A stretch of DNA of 64,000 nucleotides from Acinetobacter schindleri CIP 107287 (GTDB taxonomy: Bacteria; Pseudomonadota; Gammaproteobacteria; Pseudomonadales; Moraxellaceae). Positions within the stretch are counted from its first letter, which is position 1; each line of letters begins with the position of its first letter. Location of the stretch: contig NZ_KB849574.1 of NCBI RefSeq assembly GCF_000368625.1, positions 124,001 through 188,000 on the forward strand, read 5' to 3'. The notes beneath the pieces were generated by a model that searched no databases, was not told the DNA's origin, and saw nothing but the letters and a program-made list of their open reading frames with translations. Position numbers and translations under genes: made by a program. This document shows, in pieces, positions 33,261 through 42,375 of this stretch.

Positions 33261-35450
33261 CTATTTCGCTTTTCCTTGTAAACGGGCATAGTCATGTAAA
33301 ACATTGGCAGCTTCTACAACAAATACTTCCTCTTCAGGGAGCTGCGGACGATCTTTAGCTTTCATCTTGGCACGTGCTTCAATCAATGCATCCATTGAGG
33401 CCTGATAGCTTTCCCAGTTTGGATAAGGTTTCTGACCCGTTGCTGCACGACGTGCATTTTCAGATTCCAAGGTCTTACGTTCAAGTTCCAGCAATTCCGC
33501 TTTACGCTGATTCAGATCCAATACTAGACGCTTTTTCTCGTCAGTTTTCTTGGCAATCGCTGTACGTTGCTCAAGATACTTGAATTGTGGATCCAGATTG
33601 ACACGAACCTGTGAGCTCTTGATCAGATCAGGTACATATTTCTGTACTTCACCTTCACGTTTAAAGGGTGCTGTCGGAATGGTATCCCACTGCAAGGCAT
33701 TTTTAGCCTTACGCTCACCAAACTCTTCATTGTAAATATCGACCAGTTTGATATCCGGGACCACACCCTTGTTCTGGGTACTGCCACCAGTGATACGATA
33801 GAACTTACGTTGTGTCAGTGTAGCCTGTCCATGTGCCAAGGTATCCAGCTGTACTTGTGCCGTACCTTTACCTGTCGTGGTGCTACCAATGACAATACCA
33901 CGTTCATAATCCTGAATTGCAGCAGAGTAGATTTCACTTGCCGATGCAGAAGCGAGGTTGACCATGACCGCCAGTGGACCAGCATAGGTCTGTGCACCGC
34001 CATCATCATCTTCAAAGACACTGACATTGCCATTGCCATCACGAATCTGTACCACTGGACCAGACTTGATCACTTGCCCCAGCATACGTGCAACTTCTTC
34101 TAATGAACCACCTGGATTATTGCGTAAATCGACAATAATCCCTTCAACATTTTTGGCCGAAAGTTCTTTCAGGGCATTGTTGGTATCTTCAGATACAGAA
34201 CGATAATCTGTACCTGCACGTCGTGCACGATAGTTCAGGTAAAATGATGGAATTTCTATCACGCCATATTGATACTTCTTGCCATCTCGCTGAATCTCGA
34301 CCACACGGGTACGTACGCCAGCATCTTCTTCCTGGATCACATCACGGGTAATAGTGACATTACGCGCCTGTCCTAGTGTTGCGCCAGCGCCCAGCAATTT
34401 CAAAGTAACTTTAGTACCACGTTTACCACGAATCAGACCGACAATTTCATTACTCGGCCAACCAATGACATCGACCATTGGTCCGCCATCCTGAGCGACC
34501 CCAATAATACGGTCACCGGATTTCACTTGACCTGATTTACTCGCCGGACCACCTTCCACAATAGTTTCAATCTTGGTGTAGTCTTCATTGCCACGCTCTG
34601 GACGAATTGAAACACCGACACCTTCAAGCTGTAAAGTCGTTTGGCGGTTTAGTTCCATCGCATCCACAGGCGGGAAATAATTGCTATGTGGATCATAGGT
34701 CAGCATCATGGCATTCAGCGTTTTATCCAGCACATCATCGCTCTTGATGCGACTTAAACGTTCAAGCTGACGGGTATAACGCTTGGTTAAGGTTTGTGCC
34801 GGTGTCAAATCCTCTGGACCACTCAGATCCTGACCATTGGCCAGTTCTGGGTTGTCTTTTAATGCTTTCTGTTTGGCCTGCTCTTCTTCTTTACTGATGG
34901 TCAGATTAATCAGCTGAGAAACCAGCATTTTTGACCAGTAAGCGCGTTGTTCTTCTGGTGTCTTGAAGAATGGTGCTTTCTCACGGTCAGTCTCAATATA
35001 AACATTACTTTGATTCAGGTTTTGAGGCTTTTTCAGTTCATCCAGCATAAAGGTATAGAACTGCTTGAGGCGTTCACTATAATGTGCATGAATCTCAAAT
35101 GGACCAGCCAGATTGCCTGCTTTCAAGTTGGCACCAAAACTAGCACCATAACGTTTTTTATAGTTATCAATTTCAGGTGCCAGGAACAGGCTATGCTCCG
35201 GATCCAGACTATCAATATAAAAATCAAAAATGCGCTGTGAAGTTTGAGCATCCAGACGCATATTTAAATAGTGCTGACGATCCACTAAAGTAGCCAGCTG
35301 TCTAGATACGAGCGCTTGTTCTTGAGATGGTTGAAGGGCTTTGCTTACGACTTCTGATTTTTCAGCAGCAATCGCGTCGCTCACCACATGGGTAAAAAAG
35401 AATCCGCCTGTCGCAACTGCAACTGCGCAAGCTACTGTTTGAAGTTTCAT
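33261..35450 (-). CDS. prc: Tail-specific carboxy-terminal processing protease Prc
   Basis: A 729-residue periplasmic protease. The ATG at 35450 begins a signal peptide (MKLQTVACAVAVATGGFFF); the frame is open upstream but the extra 11 residues would spoil the signal. An N-terminal helical domain is followed by a PDZ domain (VSIRPERGNEDYTKIETIVE near 280) and an S41 protease core with Ser in ASASASEIYSAA and Lys in TTTGKGTAQ, the Ser-Lys dyad. A C-terminal DUF3340-type region completes the protein. Prc trims C-termini of periplasmic proteins such as murein hydrolases. It stands alone. Confidence 0.93.
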   Translation of the reverse strand: MKLQTVACAVAVATGGFFFTHVVSDAIAAEKSEVVSKALQPSQEQALVSRQLATLVDRQHYLNMRLDAQTSQRIFDFYIDSLDPEHSLFLAPEIDNYKKRYGASFGANLKAGNLAGPFEIHAHYSERLKQFYTFMLDELKKPQNLNQSNVYIETDREKAPFFKTPEEQRAYWSKMLVSQLINLTISKEEEQAKQKALKDNPELANGQDLSGPEDLTPAQTLTKRYTRQLERLSRIKSDDVLDKTLNAMMLTYDPHSNYFPPVDAMELNRQTTLQLEGVGVSIRPERGNEDYTKIETIVEGGPASKSGQVKSGDRIIGVAQDGGPMVDVIGWPSNEIVGLIRGKRGTKVTLKLLGAGATLGQARNVTITRDVIQEEDAGVRTRVVEIQRDGKKYQYGVIEIPSFYLNYRARRAGTDYRSVSEDTNNALKELSAKNVEGIIVDLRNNPGGSLEEVARMLGQVIKSGPVVQIRDGNGNVSVFEDDDGGAQTYAGPLAVMVNLASASASEIYSAAIQDYERGIVIGSTTTGKGTAQVQLDTLAHGQATLTQRKFYRITGGSTQNKGVVPDIKLVDIYNEEFGERKAKNALQWDTIPTAPFKREGEVQKYVPDLIKSSQVRVNLDPQFKYLEQRTAIAKKTDEKKRLVLDLNQRKAELLELERKTLESENARRAATGQKPYPNWESYQASMDALIEARAKMKAKDRPQLPEEEVFVVEAANVLHDYARLQGKAK

Positions 35451-35650
35451 AAATAATTCGTACTTCCTTGGTCTTTTGACCAATTTAACCGTGTCGTTTT
35501 CCGATCTGAAATAAACGTATCCGCGATCTTAAACAACTTAATAAGTTTATGTTGTGTAGTTTTATCATATTCTGTGCAGTCAAAGTGTAGCAAAAGATTG
35601 CAGAAATCAGGTATTGTTTTCGCTGAAAAATTCTAATATGGACACCGCAT

Positions 35651-36676
35651 ATGATTGGCGCATTGATGCTCGACATCGCTGGCACTCACCTTACCCAGGA
35701 AGATATTGAACTGCTACAGGCTCCGCAGGTTGGCGGGGTCATTCTGTTTGGCCGTAATATTGAATCACCTGCACAGGTTCGCGCCCTGACAGATCATATG
35801 CGTCAGATTCGCCCGGATATTCTGATTGCAGTCGATCAGGAAGGTGGTCGCGTTCAGCGCTTGAAACAGGGCTTTACTCTACTCCCGGCCATGGGTCATT
35901 TTGGAGAACTTTACCAAAGCAAACCTGAACGTGCGTTAGAATTGTCAGAGAAATGTGGCTGGTTAATGGCGATTGAAGTGCTGGCAGTCGGCATTGATTT
36001 TAGCTTTGCTCCTGTGCTGGATCTGAATGATATCAGCGATGTTATTGGTGACCGTAGTTTTGCCACAAATATTCAGGACATCATTCCACTGGCAAGCGCT
36101 TTCCTGAAAGGTATGAAACGTGCTGGCATGGCATCGACCGGTAAACACTTCCCGGGTCATGGTTCTGTAAAAGCCGATTCTCATGTGGCAGCGGCTGTAG
36201 ATCCACGCAGCTATGAAGAAATCCAGCAAAAAGACATGCAGACCTTTATTCAGCTACAGCCACAACTGGATGCCTTGATGCCAGCGCATGTGATCTACAG
36301 TCAGGTTGATCCCAATCCAGCCGGTTTTTCAGAATTCTGGATTCAGAAAATCTTACGTCAGGAACTTGGTTTTAACGGTGTATTGTTCTCGGATGATTTG
36401 AGTATGCAAGCTGCCTGTGTCGCAGGTGGCGCTGATGCCCGTATTCAGGCAGCGCTGAAGGCAGGTTGTGATATGGGTCTGGTCTGTAATGACCGGGCAG
36501 CACAATGCCTGGCCCTTGAGGGAATTGTAGATTTACCATTGCCGAATCAGGAACGTCTGCAACGCATGCGCGGTCGTATTCCTCAGATTCAGATTGATGA
36601 CGTTTTAGATCTTGGTGAAGAATGGCGTCAGGTTCGTGATGAAATTACAGGATTTAGAAATCAGGTGGCTTCATAA
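35651..36676 (+). CDS. nagZ: Beta-N-acetylglucosaminidase NagZ
   Basis: A 341-residue glycoside hydrolase family 3 enzyme that removes GlcNAc from muropeptides in the cytoplasm during peptidoglycan recycling. Conserved parts are AVDQEGGRVQRL near 59-70, the KHFPGHGSV loop with the mobile His near 164-172, and the nucleophile segment LFSDDLSMQAA near 243-253. The length is that of single-domain NagZ. NagZ controls AmpC-type beta-lactamase induction in some Gram-negatives. The start follows a weak ribosome site. A terminator follows at 36711. Confidence 0.95.
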   Translation: MIGALMLDIAGTHLTQEDIELLQAPQVGGVILFGRNIESPAQVRALTDHMRQIRPDILIAVDQEGGRVQRLKQGFTLLPAMGHFGELYQSKPERALELSEKCGWLMAIEVLAVGIDFSFAPVLDLNDISDVIGDRSFATNIQDIIPLASAFLKGMKRAGMASTGKHFPGHGSVKADSHVAAAVDPRSYEEIQQKDMQTFIQLQPQLDALMPAHVIYSQVDPNPAGFSEFWIQKILRQELGFNGVLFSDDLSMQAACVAGGADARIQAALKAGCDMGLVCNDRAAQCLALEGIVDLPLPNQERLQRMRGRIPQIQIDDVLDLGEEWRQVRDEITGFRNQVAS

Positions 36677-36710
36677 GCATATTTAGCTAGTACGATTCAG
36701 GAATACGATA

Positions 36711-36738
36711 AAAGGAACACCACAAGTGTTCCTTTTTG
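36711..36738 (+). terminator. Terminator after nagZ
   Basis: AAAGGAACAC, loop CACAA, GTGTTCCTTT continues into TTGTTT. It lies 35 bp after the nagZ stop. Confidence 0.85.
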
Positions 36739-36791
36739 TTTATGATGTAAAAATACAAAAACTTATACAATAACAATAAGGTCAGGAATAC

Positions 36792-37658
36792 ATGACACAA
36801 CCACTCTCGCAACATCGACATATCTCTTTTACTGCGCACTATACCGGCTATATCTGGTACCAAATGGGAATTTCTCATCCAGTGTTTGCGACTGGGCGAG
36901 GTAAATTTCTCGCTGCATTGGTTCATCCCTTGGAAACCTGGGCTGAAAAGCACGTGGGCGGCAGTATGCGTACTACCTTAAAACAGCGCCACCAGATGAT
37001 TGATGAACATCTCTGTCAGCTCATTACTCAGCACCCACAGCTACAAGTACTGGAAATTGCTTGCGGACTATCTCCGCGTAGCTGGAATTTCAGACAAAAA
37101 TTTCCTGAAATCAATTACCGTGAACTTGATCTGCCAGATATGGCCAAGATCAAAACTCAGGCGCTGAAAATTCTGGATCAGGATGCACCAGAAGTCTTGA
37201 CCGCTGATATTTTTAGTGAAGAGCTTGTCAATATTTTTCAGGTTTTTGATTCTGAACGACCACTAGTGGTCATTAGCGAAGGACTGATCAACTACTTTGA
37301 CAAGGACATGCTGCACACCTTATTAAAAGGTATTACCGAGTATGGACAACGCTTTCCGGAAATTCATTACCTCAGCGATATTTACCCTGAACCGGTGAAG
37401 AACCGATTAGCCAGCTTTATCTGGACATGCAGCCGTTTACTGAAGTTTATGTCACGTAGTGCTTTTACTTTCCACTTTAAGTCCCCCCAAGAATTACAGC
37501 AGTTTTGTCAGCAGACCGGTTTTATAGCGGTAGAAGTAAAACAGCCGCAGCGCTATTTTGCCCAACCTCAGCAGTCCAATCCAGCATCTGAGCAAGATGA
37601 GCATTTAGGTGATCTAGTCTGGATGATTCATGCGACCAAAAAAAACAGCGTTGAATAA
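36792..37658 (+). CDS. Class I SAM methyltransferase (leucine carboxyl methyltransferase-like)
   Basis: A 288-residue methyltransferase. Motif I is QVLEIACGLSPRSW near residues 86-99, the acidic residue of motif II lies in INYRELDLPDM near 109-119, and ERPLVVISEGLINYF near 157-171 fits the LCM/PPM1/TCMP O-methyltransferase type. The substrate is unknown. There is no signal peptide. It lies alone between terminators, so it appears to be its own transcript. Similar proteins are found across Acinetobacter. Confidence 0.82.
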   Translation: MTQPLSQHRHISFTAHYTGYIWYQMGISHPVFATGRGKFLAALVHPLETWAEKHVGGSMRTTLKQRHQMIDEHLCQLITQHPQLQVLEIACGLSPRSWNFRQKFPEINYRELDLPDMAKIKTQALKILDQDAPEVLTADIFSEELVNIFQVFDSERPLVVISEGLINYFDKDMLHTLLKGITEYGQRFPEIHYLSDIYPEPVKNRLASFIWTCSRLLKFMSRSAFTFHFKSPQELQQFCQQTGFIAVEVKQPQRYFAQPQQSNPASEQDEHLGDLVWMIHATKKNSVE

Positions 37659-37670
37659 CGCTGTTTTTTT
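37644..37670 (+). terminator. Terminator overlapping the methyltransferase stop
   Basis: AACAGCGTT, loop GAAT, AACGCTGTT followed by TTTTT; the stem begins before the stop codon at 37656-37658, so the last codons form part of the hairpin. Confidence 0.85.
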
Positions 37671-37711
37671 CAAAGTATCTATTTAACTTTCAAATTCAGG
37701 TCGGGAGCATT

Positions 37712-39049
37712 CTAAACGACTGCATCCAGCACTTGTGCTTCAAGTAGAGCTTTTTGAGTCTGCACAAAACCTAGCAAACGTTCCGCCACTTCAAAACTAC
37801 CGTGCTTAAACAAGGCACGAATCTGCGTTTCATCATGCTGGAAAATCAGGCATTCAATTTTGAGCTCACCTTCTTCATCTTCCAGATGCAAAGCCAAATC
37901 CCTTGGATACTGGATGGCCTGCTGCACCTGCGCTTCTTCCATTTCAAATAAGACACCAAAGAAACTTAAATCCACAATAGTGATAGGCAAACGCAGATCC
38001 GAGTGTCGATGACTCAGGAAACGTTCTGGCTCTTGTACCGGAATACGGTCTTCACCACGACGTTCAAGTTTCAGCATCTGTTCCCGAGTAAAGGGAATAA
38101 TCCCTTCCAGCTGATCTACAGGTTCATCACGCAGGAAAGTGGCGAACAGATGCATGGTTTCTTTACGGCGCTGCAGCTGTGGTACATGGTCGGCACTGGC
38201 AATCTGTACATACTGCATGTCTGGGCACTGTAGGGCAAAGCCAGCATTTTCATGCGGCAGGGTAAAACTGTCATATTGGCCGCAAGCAACGAGTACTTTA
38301 CATTGTGGAATGGGCACATGTTTCAGGCGTAATAGACGGTTGCAGTTAACATCATAACGATCCTGCTCAGTTGCGGTAAACTCTGCCATCTGTCTAAAAA
38401 ACAGACGCTTGGCCGTCGGTGACATACGGGTTTCTTTTAAACGGGCATGATTGACCAGATACAAAATGACAGCTTGACCAAACTCATCCATACGCCCTTC
38501 TTTCATCAGGTGCAGGGATTCTTCCAGCAACATCCGCCAGCTCTTGCGGGTTTTTTGCATCACCCCCATCAGGATCATGCGATCCACCAGCTCAGGACGC
38601 TGATCCGCCAGACAGGAAGCGACGACAGACCCTAATGACATGCCCAATACTGCAACCTTAGGCAAGCGCATTTGCTCTAGCCAGCGCCCTAGCATGCCTG
38701 CCAGATCTTCCAGTTCCAGAGAGCCAGCAGAGATGCCAGTATCCACATTGGTGATCTGCTGGTTAGCACCCATTGAAGGCAAGTCAATCAGGATGATTGG
38801 ACCTGCAGCGAATAGCTGTTCTACACAGTATTTATAGGAATTAAAGTTCTGAAATGCCCCACCAATAATAACCATCGGTGTCATATGCAGGGTTTCAGGG
38901 CGTGCGATTGCCATATATTCAATTTTCCAGCCATCCATCCAGGTCGTACGTGGTGGCTGTTTAAAACTGTTTCTATCGTATAGATCAAAAAACGCATAGT
39001 GGCTGTGTTGCTCAATGCGGTGGTGGTCCATCTGGATAATGGAATTCAT
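37712..39049 (-). CDS. Alpha/beta hydrolase with a possible C-terminal PilZ-like domain
   Basis: A 445-residue protein. Residues 1-280 are an alpha/beta hydrolase: the nucleophile elbow is VLGMSLGSVVASC (GMSLG, near 138-150), the acid lies in the VACGQYDSF segment, and the His is in ASADHVPQ. The last 120 residues begin with ERRGEDRIPVQEPERFLSHR and go on to LPITIVDLSFFGVLFEM, which resembles a PilZ c-di-GMP-binding domain (RxxxR...D/NxSxxG). The Arg motif is loose, so this is only a candidate. The ATG at 39049 has a strong AGGAAAGGAAG before it, which is why it is preferred over 39109. Confidence 0.72.
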   Translation of the reverse strand: MNSIIQMDHHRIEQHSHYAFFDLYDRNSFKQPPRTTWMDGWKIEYMAIARPETLHMTPMVIIGGAFQNFNSYKYCVEQLFAAGPIILIDLPSMGANQQITNVDTGISAGSLELEDLAGMLGRWLEQMRLPKVAVLGMSLGSVVASCLADQRPELVDRMILMGVMQKTRKSWRMLLEESLHLMKEGRMDEFGQAVILYLVNHARLKETRMSPTAKRLFFRQMAEFTATEQDRYDVNCNRLLRLKHVPIPQCKVLVACGQYDSFTLPHENAGFALQCPDMQYVQIASADHVPQLQRRKETMHLFATFLRDEPVDQLEGIIPFTREQMLKLERRGEDRIPVQEPERFLSHRHSDLRLPITIVDLSFFGVLFEMEEAQVQQAIQYPRDLALHLEDEEGELKIECLIFQHDETQIRALFKHGSFEVAERLLGFVQTQKALLEAQVLDAVV

Positions 39050-39374
39050 CTTCCTTTCCTCCATCCTTGCCTTATTTTTATTGTGCAAGCAATTATTGAG
39101 AGATTTCATGCTTCAAGATCAAATGTGAAAGACCTGAATACGCGTCCTACTCTTTATTTATTATTGAATTCGACATCAATGTCGCTGTCATTCATTCTAT
39201 ACAGAGGTTCTTTTTACAAGCAACTAATCTTGCAACCGCTTGTCTGCTTTTAAAGATAAAACGATTTCAAAATGTTTAACGATTGTAAAAGCACATGAAA
39301 TTTAGCCAGCAGACTTCATTGTATCGGCTCAGGCTGTTAATATCAGAAGGATATTTCTAAGTGATCGAACCGCT

Positions 39375-40637
39375 ATGCAAGAGTCTATTGAACAATATAT
39401 GCAAACGGTAGGACAGCAGGCTCGTCAGGCTTCACGCATCTTGGCGCGTGCGTCCACCCAAACAAAAAATGATGCATTGTCAGCAATTTATACTGCTTTA
39501 AAAAACAGTGAAGCTGCGATTTTGGCTGCCAATCAGATTGATATGACTAAAGCTCATAGCAATAATCTGGACAGTGCTCTCCTCGATCGCTTAGAACTGA
39601 CTCCCGCACGCTTCAAAGGCATGCTACAGGGCTTAAATGATGTGATTAGCCTGGTCGATCCGATTGGTGAAATTACCGATATGGCCTATCGTCCATCTGG
39701 TATTCAGCTGGGCAAAATGCGCGTACCTCTTGGCGTAGTCGGCATGATCTATGAATCACGTCCAAACGTGACCCTGGAAGCAGCATCTTTAGCACTGAAA
39801 TCTGGTAATGCCATTATTTTACGTGGCGGTTCGGAAGCACTTGAATCTAACCAGGCCATTGCCAAAGCGATTCAGCACGGCTTGCAGGTTTCAGGCCTAC
39901 CAGAAGCAGCCGTGCAAGTGATCAATACCACAGACCGTGCAGCAGTGGGTCAGCTGATTACCATGTCTGAATATGTCGATGTGATTGTGCCTCGTGGTGG
40001 TAAGGGCCTGATTGAACGCATTACCAATGATGCGCGTGTACCAGTAATCAAGCATCTTGATGGTAATTGTCATGTGTATGTAGAAGCACAGGCAGACTTG
40101 CTCAAAGCCTTACCTATTGCCCTGAATGCTAAAACTCATCGCTACGGCGTATGTAATGCCATGGAAACTTTGCTGGTCGATGAAAAAGTTGCGGAAGAGT
40201 TCCTGCCACGTATTGCCGAACTGTATGAAGAAAAACAGGTAGAACTGCGTGGTTGTCCTGCAACTCGCCGTATTCTGGAAAATGCAGTACCTGCTTCAGA
40301 AGAAGACTGGTATACCGAATATCTTGGTCCGATCCTGGCAGTCAAGGTGGTTTCTGGCGTTGAGGAAGCGATTGAACATATTAATAAATATGGTTCACAT
40401 CATACCGATTCAATCATCACTGAAAACTACAGTATTGCGCGCGAATTTTTAGCTGGTGTGGATTCAAGCTCGGTAATGATTAACGCCTCTACCCGCTTTG
40501 CTGATGGCTTTGAATATGGTCTCGGTGCGGAAATTGGTATTTCAACCGACAAGATTCATGCCCGCGGTCCGGTTGGTCTTGAAGGTCTGACTTCACAGAA
40601 ATGGATCGTATTTGGTGACGGTCAGATTCGTCAATAA
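39375..40637 (+). CDS. proA: Gamma-glutamyl phosphate reductase
   Basis: A 420-residue ProA, the second enzyme of proline synthesis, which reduces gamma-glutamyl phosphate to the semialdehyde with NADPH. Conserved parts are [14 protein letters not shown] near 118-131, [16 protein letters not shown] near 138-153, and the catalytic cysteine in [15 protein letters not shown] near 256-270. The length is typical. proB is not next to it, which is common in Acinetobacter. A terminator follows at 40659. Confidence 0.97.
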   Translation: MQESIEQYMQTVGQQARQASRILARASTQTKNDALSAIYTALKNSEAAILAANQIDMTKAHSNNLDSALLDRLELTPARFKGMLQGLNDVISLVDPIGEITDMAYRPSGIQLGKMRVPLGVVGMIYESRPNVTLEAASLALKSGNAIILRGGSEALESNQAIAKAIQHGLQVSGLPEAAVQVINTTDRAAVGQLITMSEYVDVIVPRGGKGLIERITNDARVPVIKHLDGNCHVYVEAQADLLKALPIALNAKTHRYGVCNAMETLLVDEKVAEEFLPRIAELYEEKQVELRGCPATRRILENAVPASEEDWYTEYLGPILAVKVVSGVEEAIEHINKYGSHHTDSIITENYSIAREFLAGVDSSSVMINASTRFADGFEYGLGAEIGISTDKIHARGPVGLEGLTSQKWIVFGDGQIRQ

Positions 40638-40658
40638 CAATGCGGTAAAAAATCATTT

Positions 40659-40686
40659 TCAGCTCTGTTCGCAGGGCTGATTTTTT
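40659..40686 (+). terminator. Terminator after proA
   Basis: TCAGCTCT, loop GTTCGC, AGGGCTGA (stem with one G-T pair) is followed by six T residues. Confidence 0.83.
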
Positions 40687-41098
40687 ATAGAACTAAATGA
40701 AGAAAATAAAAATCCAGCTCAGTGAACCTTTAGGTCACCTTTTATGAAGATTATCTTTGGAAATTTGTAGCTTGTTTAAATTTCCAGCAATTCAATGTAT
40801 AAACTATAAAAAGTGAATCTGTTTAGCATGCTTTATAAGGTTTATTGGCTCAACGCTATTTTGAATGAGGTCTGCTTTTACTACTATTTCATTGATAAAT
40901 GAAAACGATGAACTGATAAATTTTAATTATAACTGACAAAATGATCGATAGTGCTTAAGTCTAATCACCTAAAGTCTATCTAGGACAGAAAAATATCGCA
41001 TGTTACAACTGCATCACTGATCTAAATTGCATCGCCTAGGCGCACAAAATAGATCAATCAAATGGATGAGAATTTTAATTAGAATCGGGTAAACAATC
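40687..41098. other. Intergenic region between proA and ackA
   Basis: About 410 bp, AT-rich, without any open frame, tRNA or strong repeat I can support. It must carry the ackA-pta promoter in its right part. There is a weak GGATGAGA stretch near 41062, ahead of the GTG start. Confidence 0.55.
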
Positions 41099-42322
41099 GT
41101 GTCTAAATCAGTATTAGTTATTAATTGTGGCTCTTCTTCAATCAAGTTTGCCTTATTACTTGAAGAACAGAATTTCCGTATTCACGGCTTAGCTGAGAAC
41201 TTAGGCACAGAAAATGCCCGTATTAAAGGTGTGACTGTCGGCAATGAACCGGTAGACATCCATATCCCATTTGCAGATCATAAAAAAGCACTAGAAGTTG
41301 GTCTGGAGCGTCTAGCCAATTATAAACCAGATGCGATTGGTCATCGTGTGGTACACGGCGGCAGCTTGACTAAAGCCGAACTGATCAATGATGAAATTAT
41401 TGAAAAAATTCGTGAAGCTACCCCGCTTGCACCATTACATAATCCAGCACACCTGATTGGAATTGAAGCAACGCAACGCCTGTTCCCTGATCTGCCACAG
41501 GTTGCAGTATTCGATACCGCGTTCCATCAAACCATGCCAGCACATGCTTACCGTTATGCCGTGCCGAAATTCCTTTACACTGACTTTGGTGTACGCCGTT
41601 ACGGTTTCCATGGTACCAGCCATGCTTATGTATCTGAGCGCGGTTCTGAACTGGCTGGCAGCTTCAAACAAGGTGGCTGGTTAACAGCACATCTGGGTAA
41701 TGGGAGTTCGACCTGTGCCGTATGGAATGGGCAAAGTGTCGATACTTCTATGGGTCTGACTCCACTGGAAGGTCTGGTAATGGGTACCCGTAGTGGTGAT
41801 GTTGACCCAAGTCTGCATAGCTTCCTGGCAGCGAATCTGGGCTGGGACGTCTATAAAATTGACAGAATGCTAAATAAAGAAAGTGGTTTGCTCGGTTTAT
41901 CAGACAATCTGTCTAATGACATGCGTACGCTGATCGAAGCTTCTGAAAATGGCAATGAAGATGCAACGCTTGCGATTGAAGTATTCTGCTACCGTCTAGC
42001 GAAATCATTGGCCGCTTTAAGCTGTGGTCTACCGCGTCTTGATGGTCTGTTCTTCACAGGTGGTATCGGTGAAAACTCCGCTTATATCCGTGAAAAAACC
42101 ATGGCTTACCTGCCACATTTTGGCTTTAACCTCGATAAAGATGCTAATAATGTATTAAAGCGTGGTACTGAAGGTCGCATCGATAATGGTACAGGCCCAC
42201 AAATCTGGGTCGTACCAACCGATGAAGAAGGCCGTATCGCCAAAGAAACCCACAGCGTGGTTGAGCAGGAAGTGGAGAACACCACTGCAAAAAAGTCTGA
42301 ACCTGAGGCTACGCTTGCTTAA
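41099..42322 (+). CDS. ackA: Acetate kinase
   Basis: A 407-residue acetate kinase converting acetate and ATP to acetyl phosphate. The signature [15 protein letters not shown] lies at residues 5-19, the second family signature [11 protein letters not shown] near 78-88, and [13 protein letters not shown] near 199-211 completes the phosphate-binding site. The start is GTG at 41099. The last 20 residues form a polar tail. It is followed after 53 bp by pta, so the two are one acetate-activation operon. The stop codon lies within a perfect 20-bp palindrome. Confidence 0.97.
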   Translation: MSKSVLVINCGSSSIKFALLLEEQNFRIHGLAENLGTENARIKGVTVGNEPVDIHIPFADHKKALEVGLERLANYKPDAIGHRVVHGGSLTKAELINDEIIEKIREATPLAPLHNPAHLIGIEATQRLFPDLPQVAVFDTAFHQTMPAHAYRYAVPKFLYTDFGVRRYGFHGTSHAYVSERGSELAGSFKQGGWLTAHLGNGSSTCAVWNGQSVDTSMGLTPLEGLVMGTRSGDVDPSLHSFLAANLGWDVYKIDRMLNKESGLLGLSDNLSNDMRTLIEASENGNEDATLAIEVFCYRLAKSLAALSCGLPRLDGLFFTGGIGENSAYIREKTMAYLPHFGFNLDKDANNVLKRGTEGRIDNGTGPQIWVVPTDEEGRIAKETHSVVEQEVENTTAKKSEPEATLA

Positions 42323-42330
42323 GCAAGCGT
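42311..42330. repeat. Perfect 20-bp palindrome overlapping the ackA stop
   Basis: ACGCTTGCTT and AAGCAAGCGT form a perfect palindrome around the ackA stop codon at 42320-42322. No T-run follows, and pta starts 46 bp later, so it may limit read-through or act as a processing site between the genes rather than end transcription. Confidence 0.55.
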
Positions 42331-42375
42331 AGGATTCCTATACCTTCTATTTGATTTTAGATATTTGAATACGCT

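Noticed and set aside
35485..35685. Small minus-strand frame between prc and nagZ
   Set aside because: It overlaps the nagZ start, has no ribosome site or family resemblance, and looks like a chance frame.
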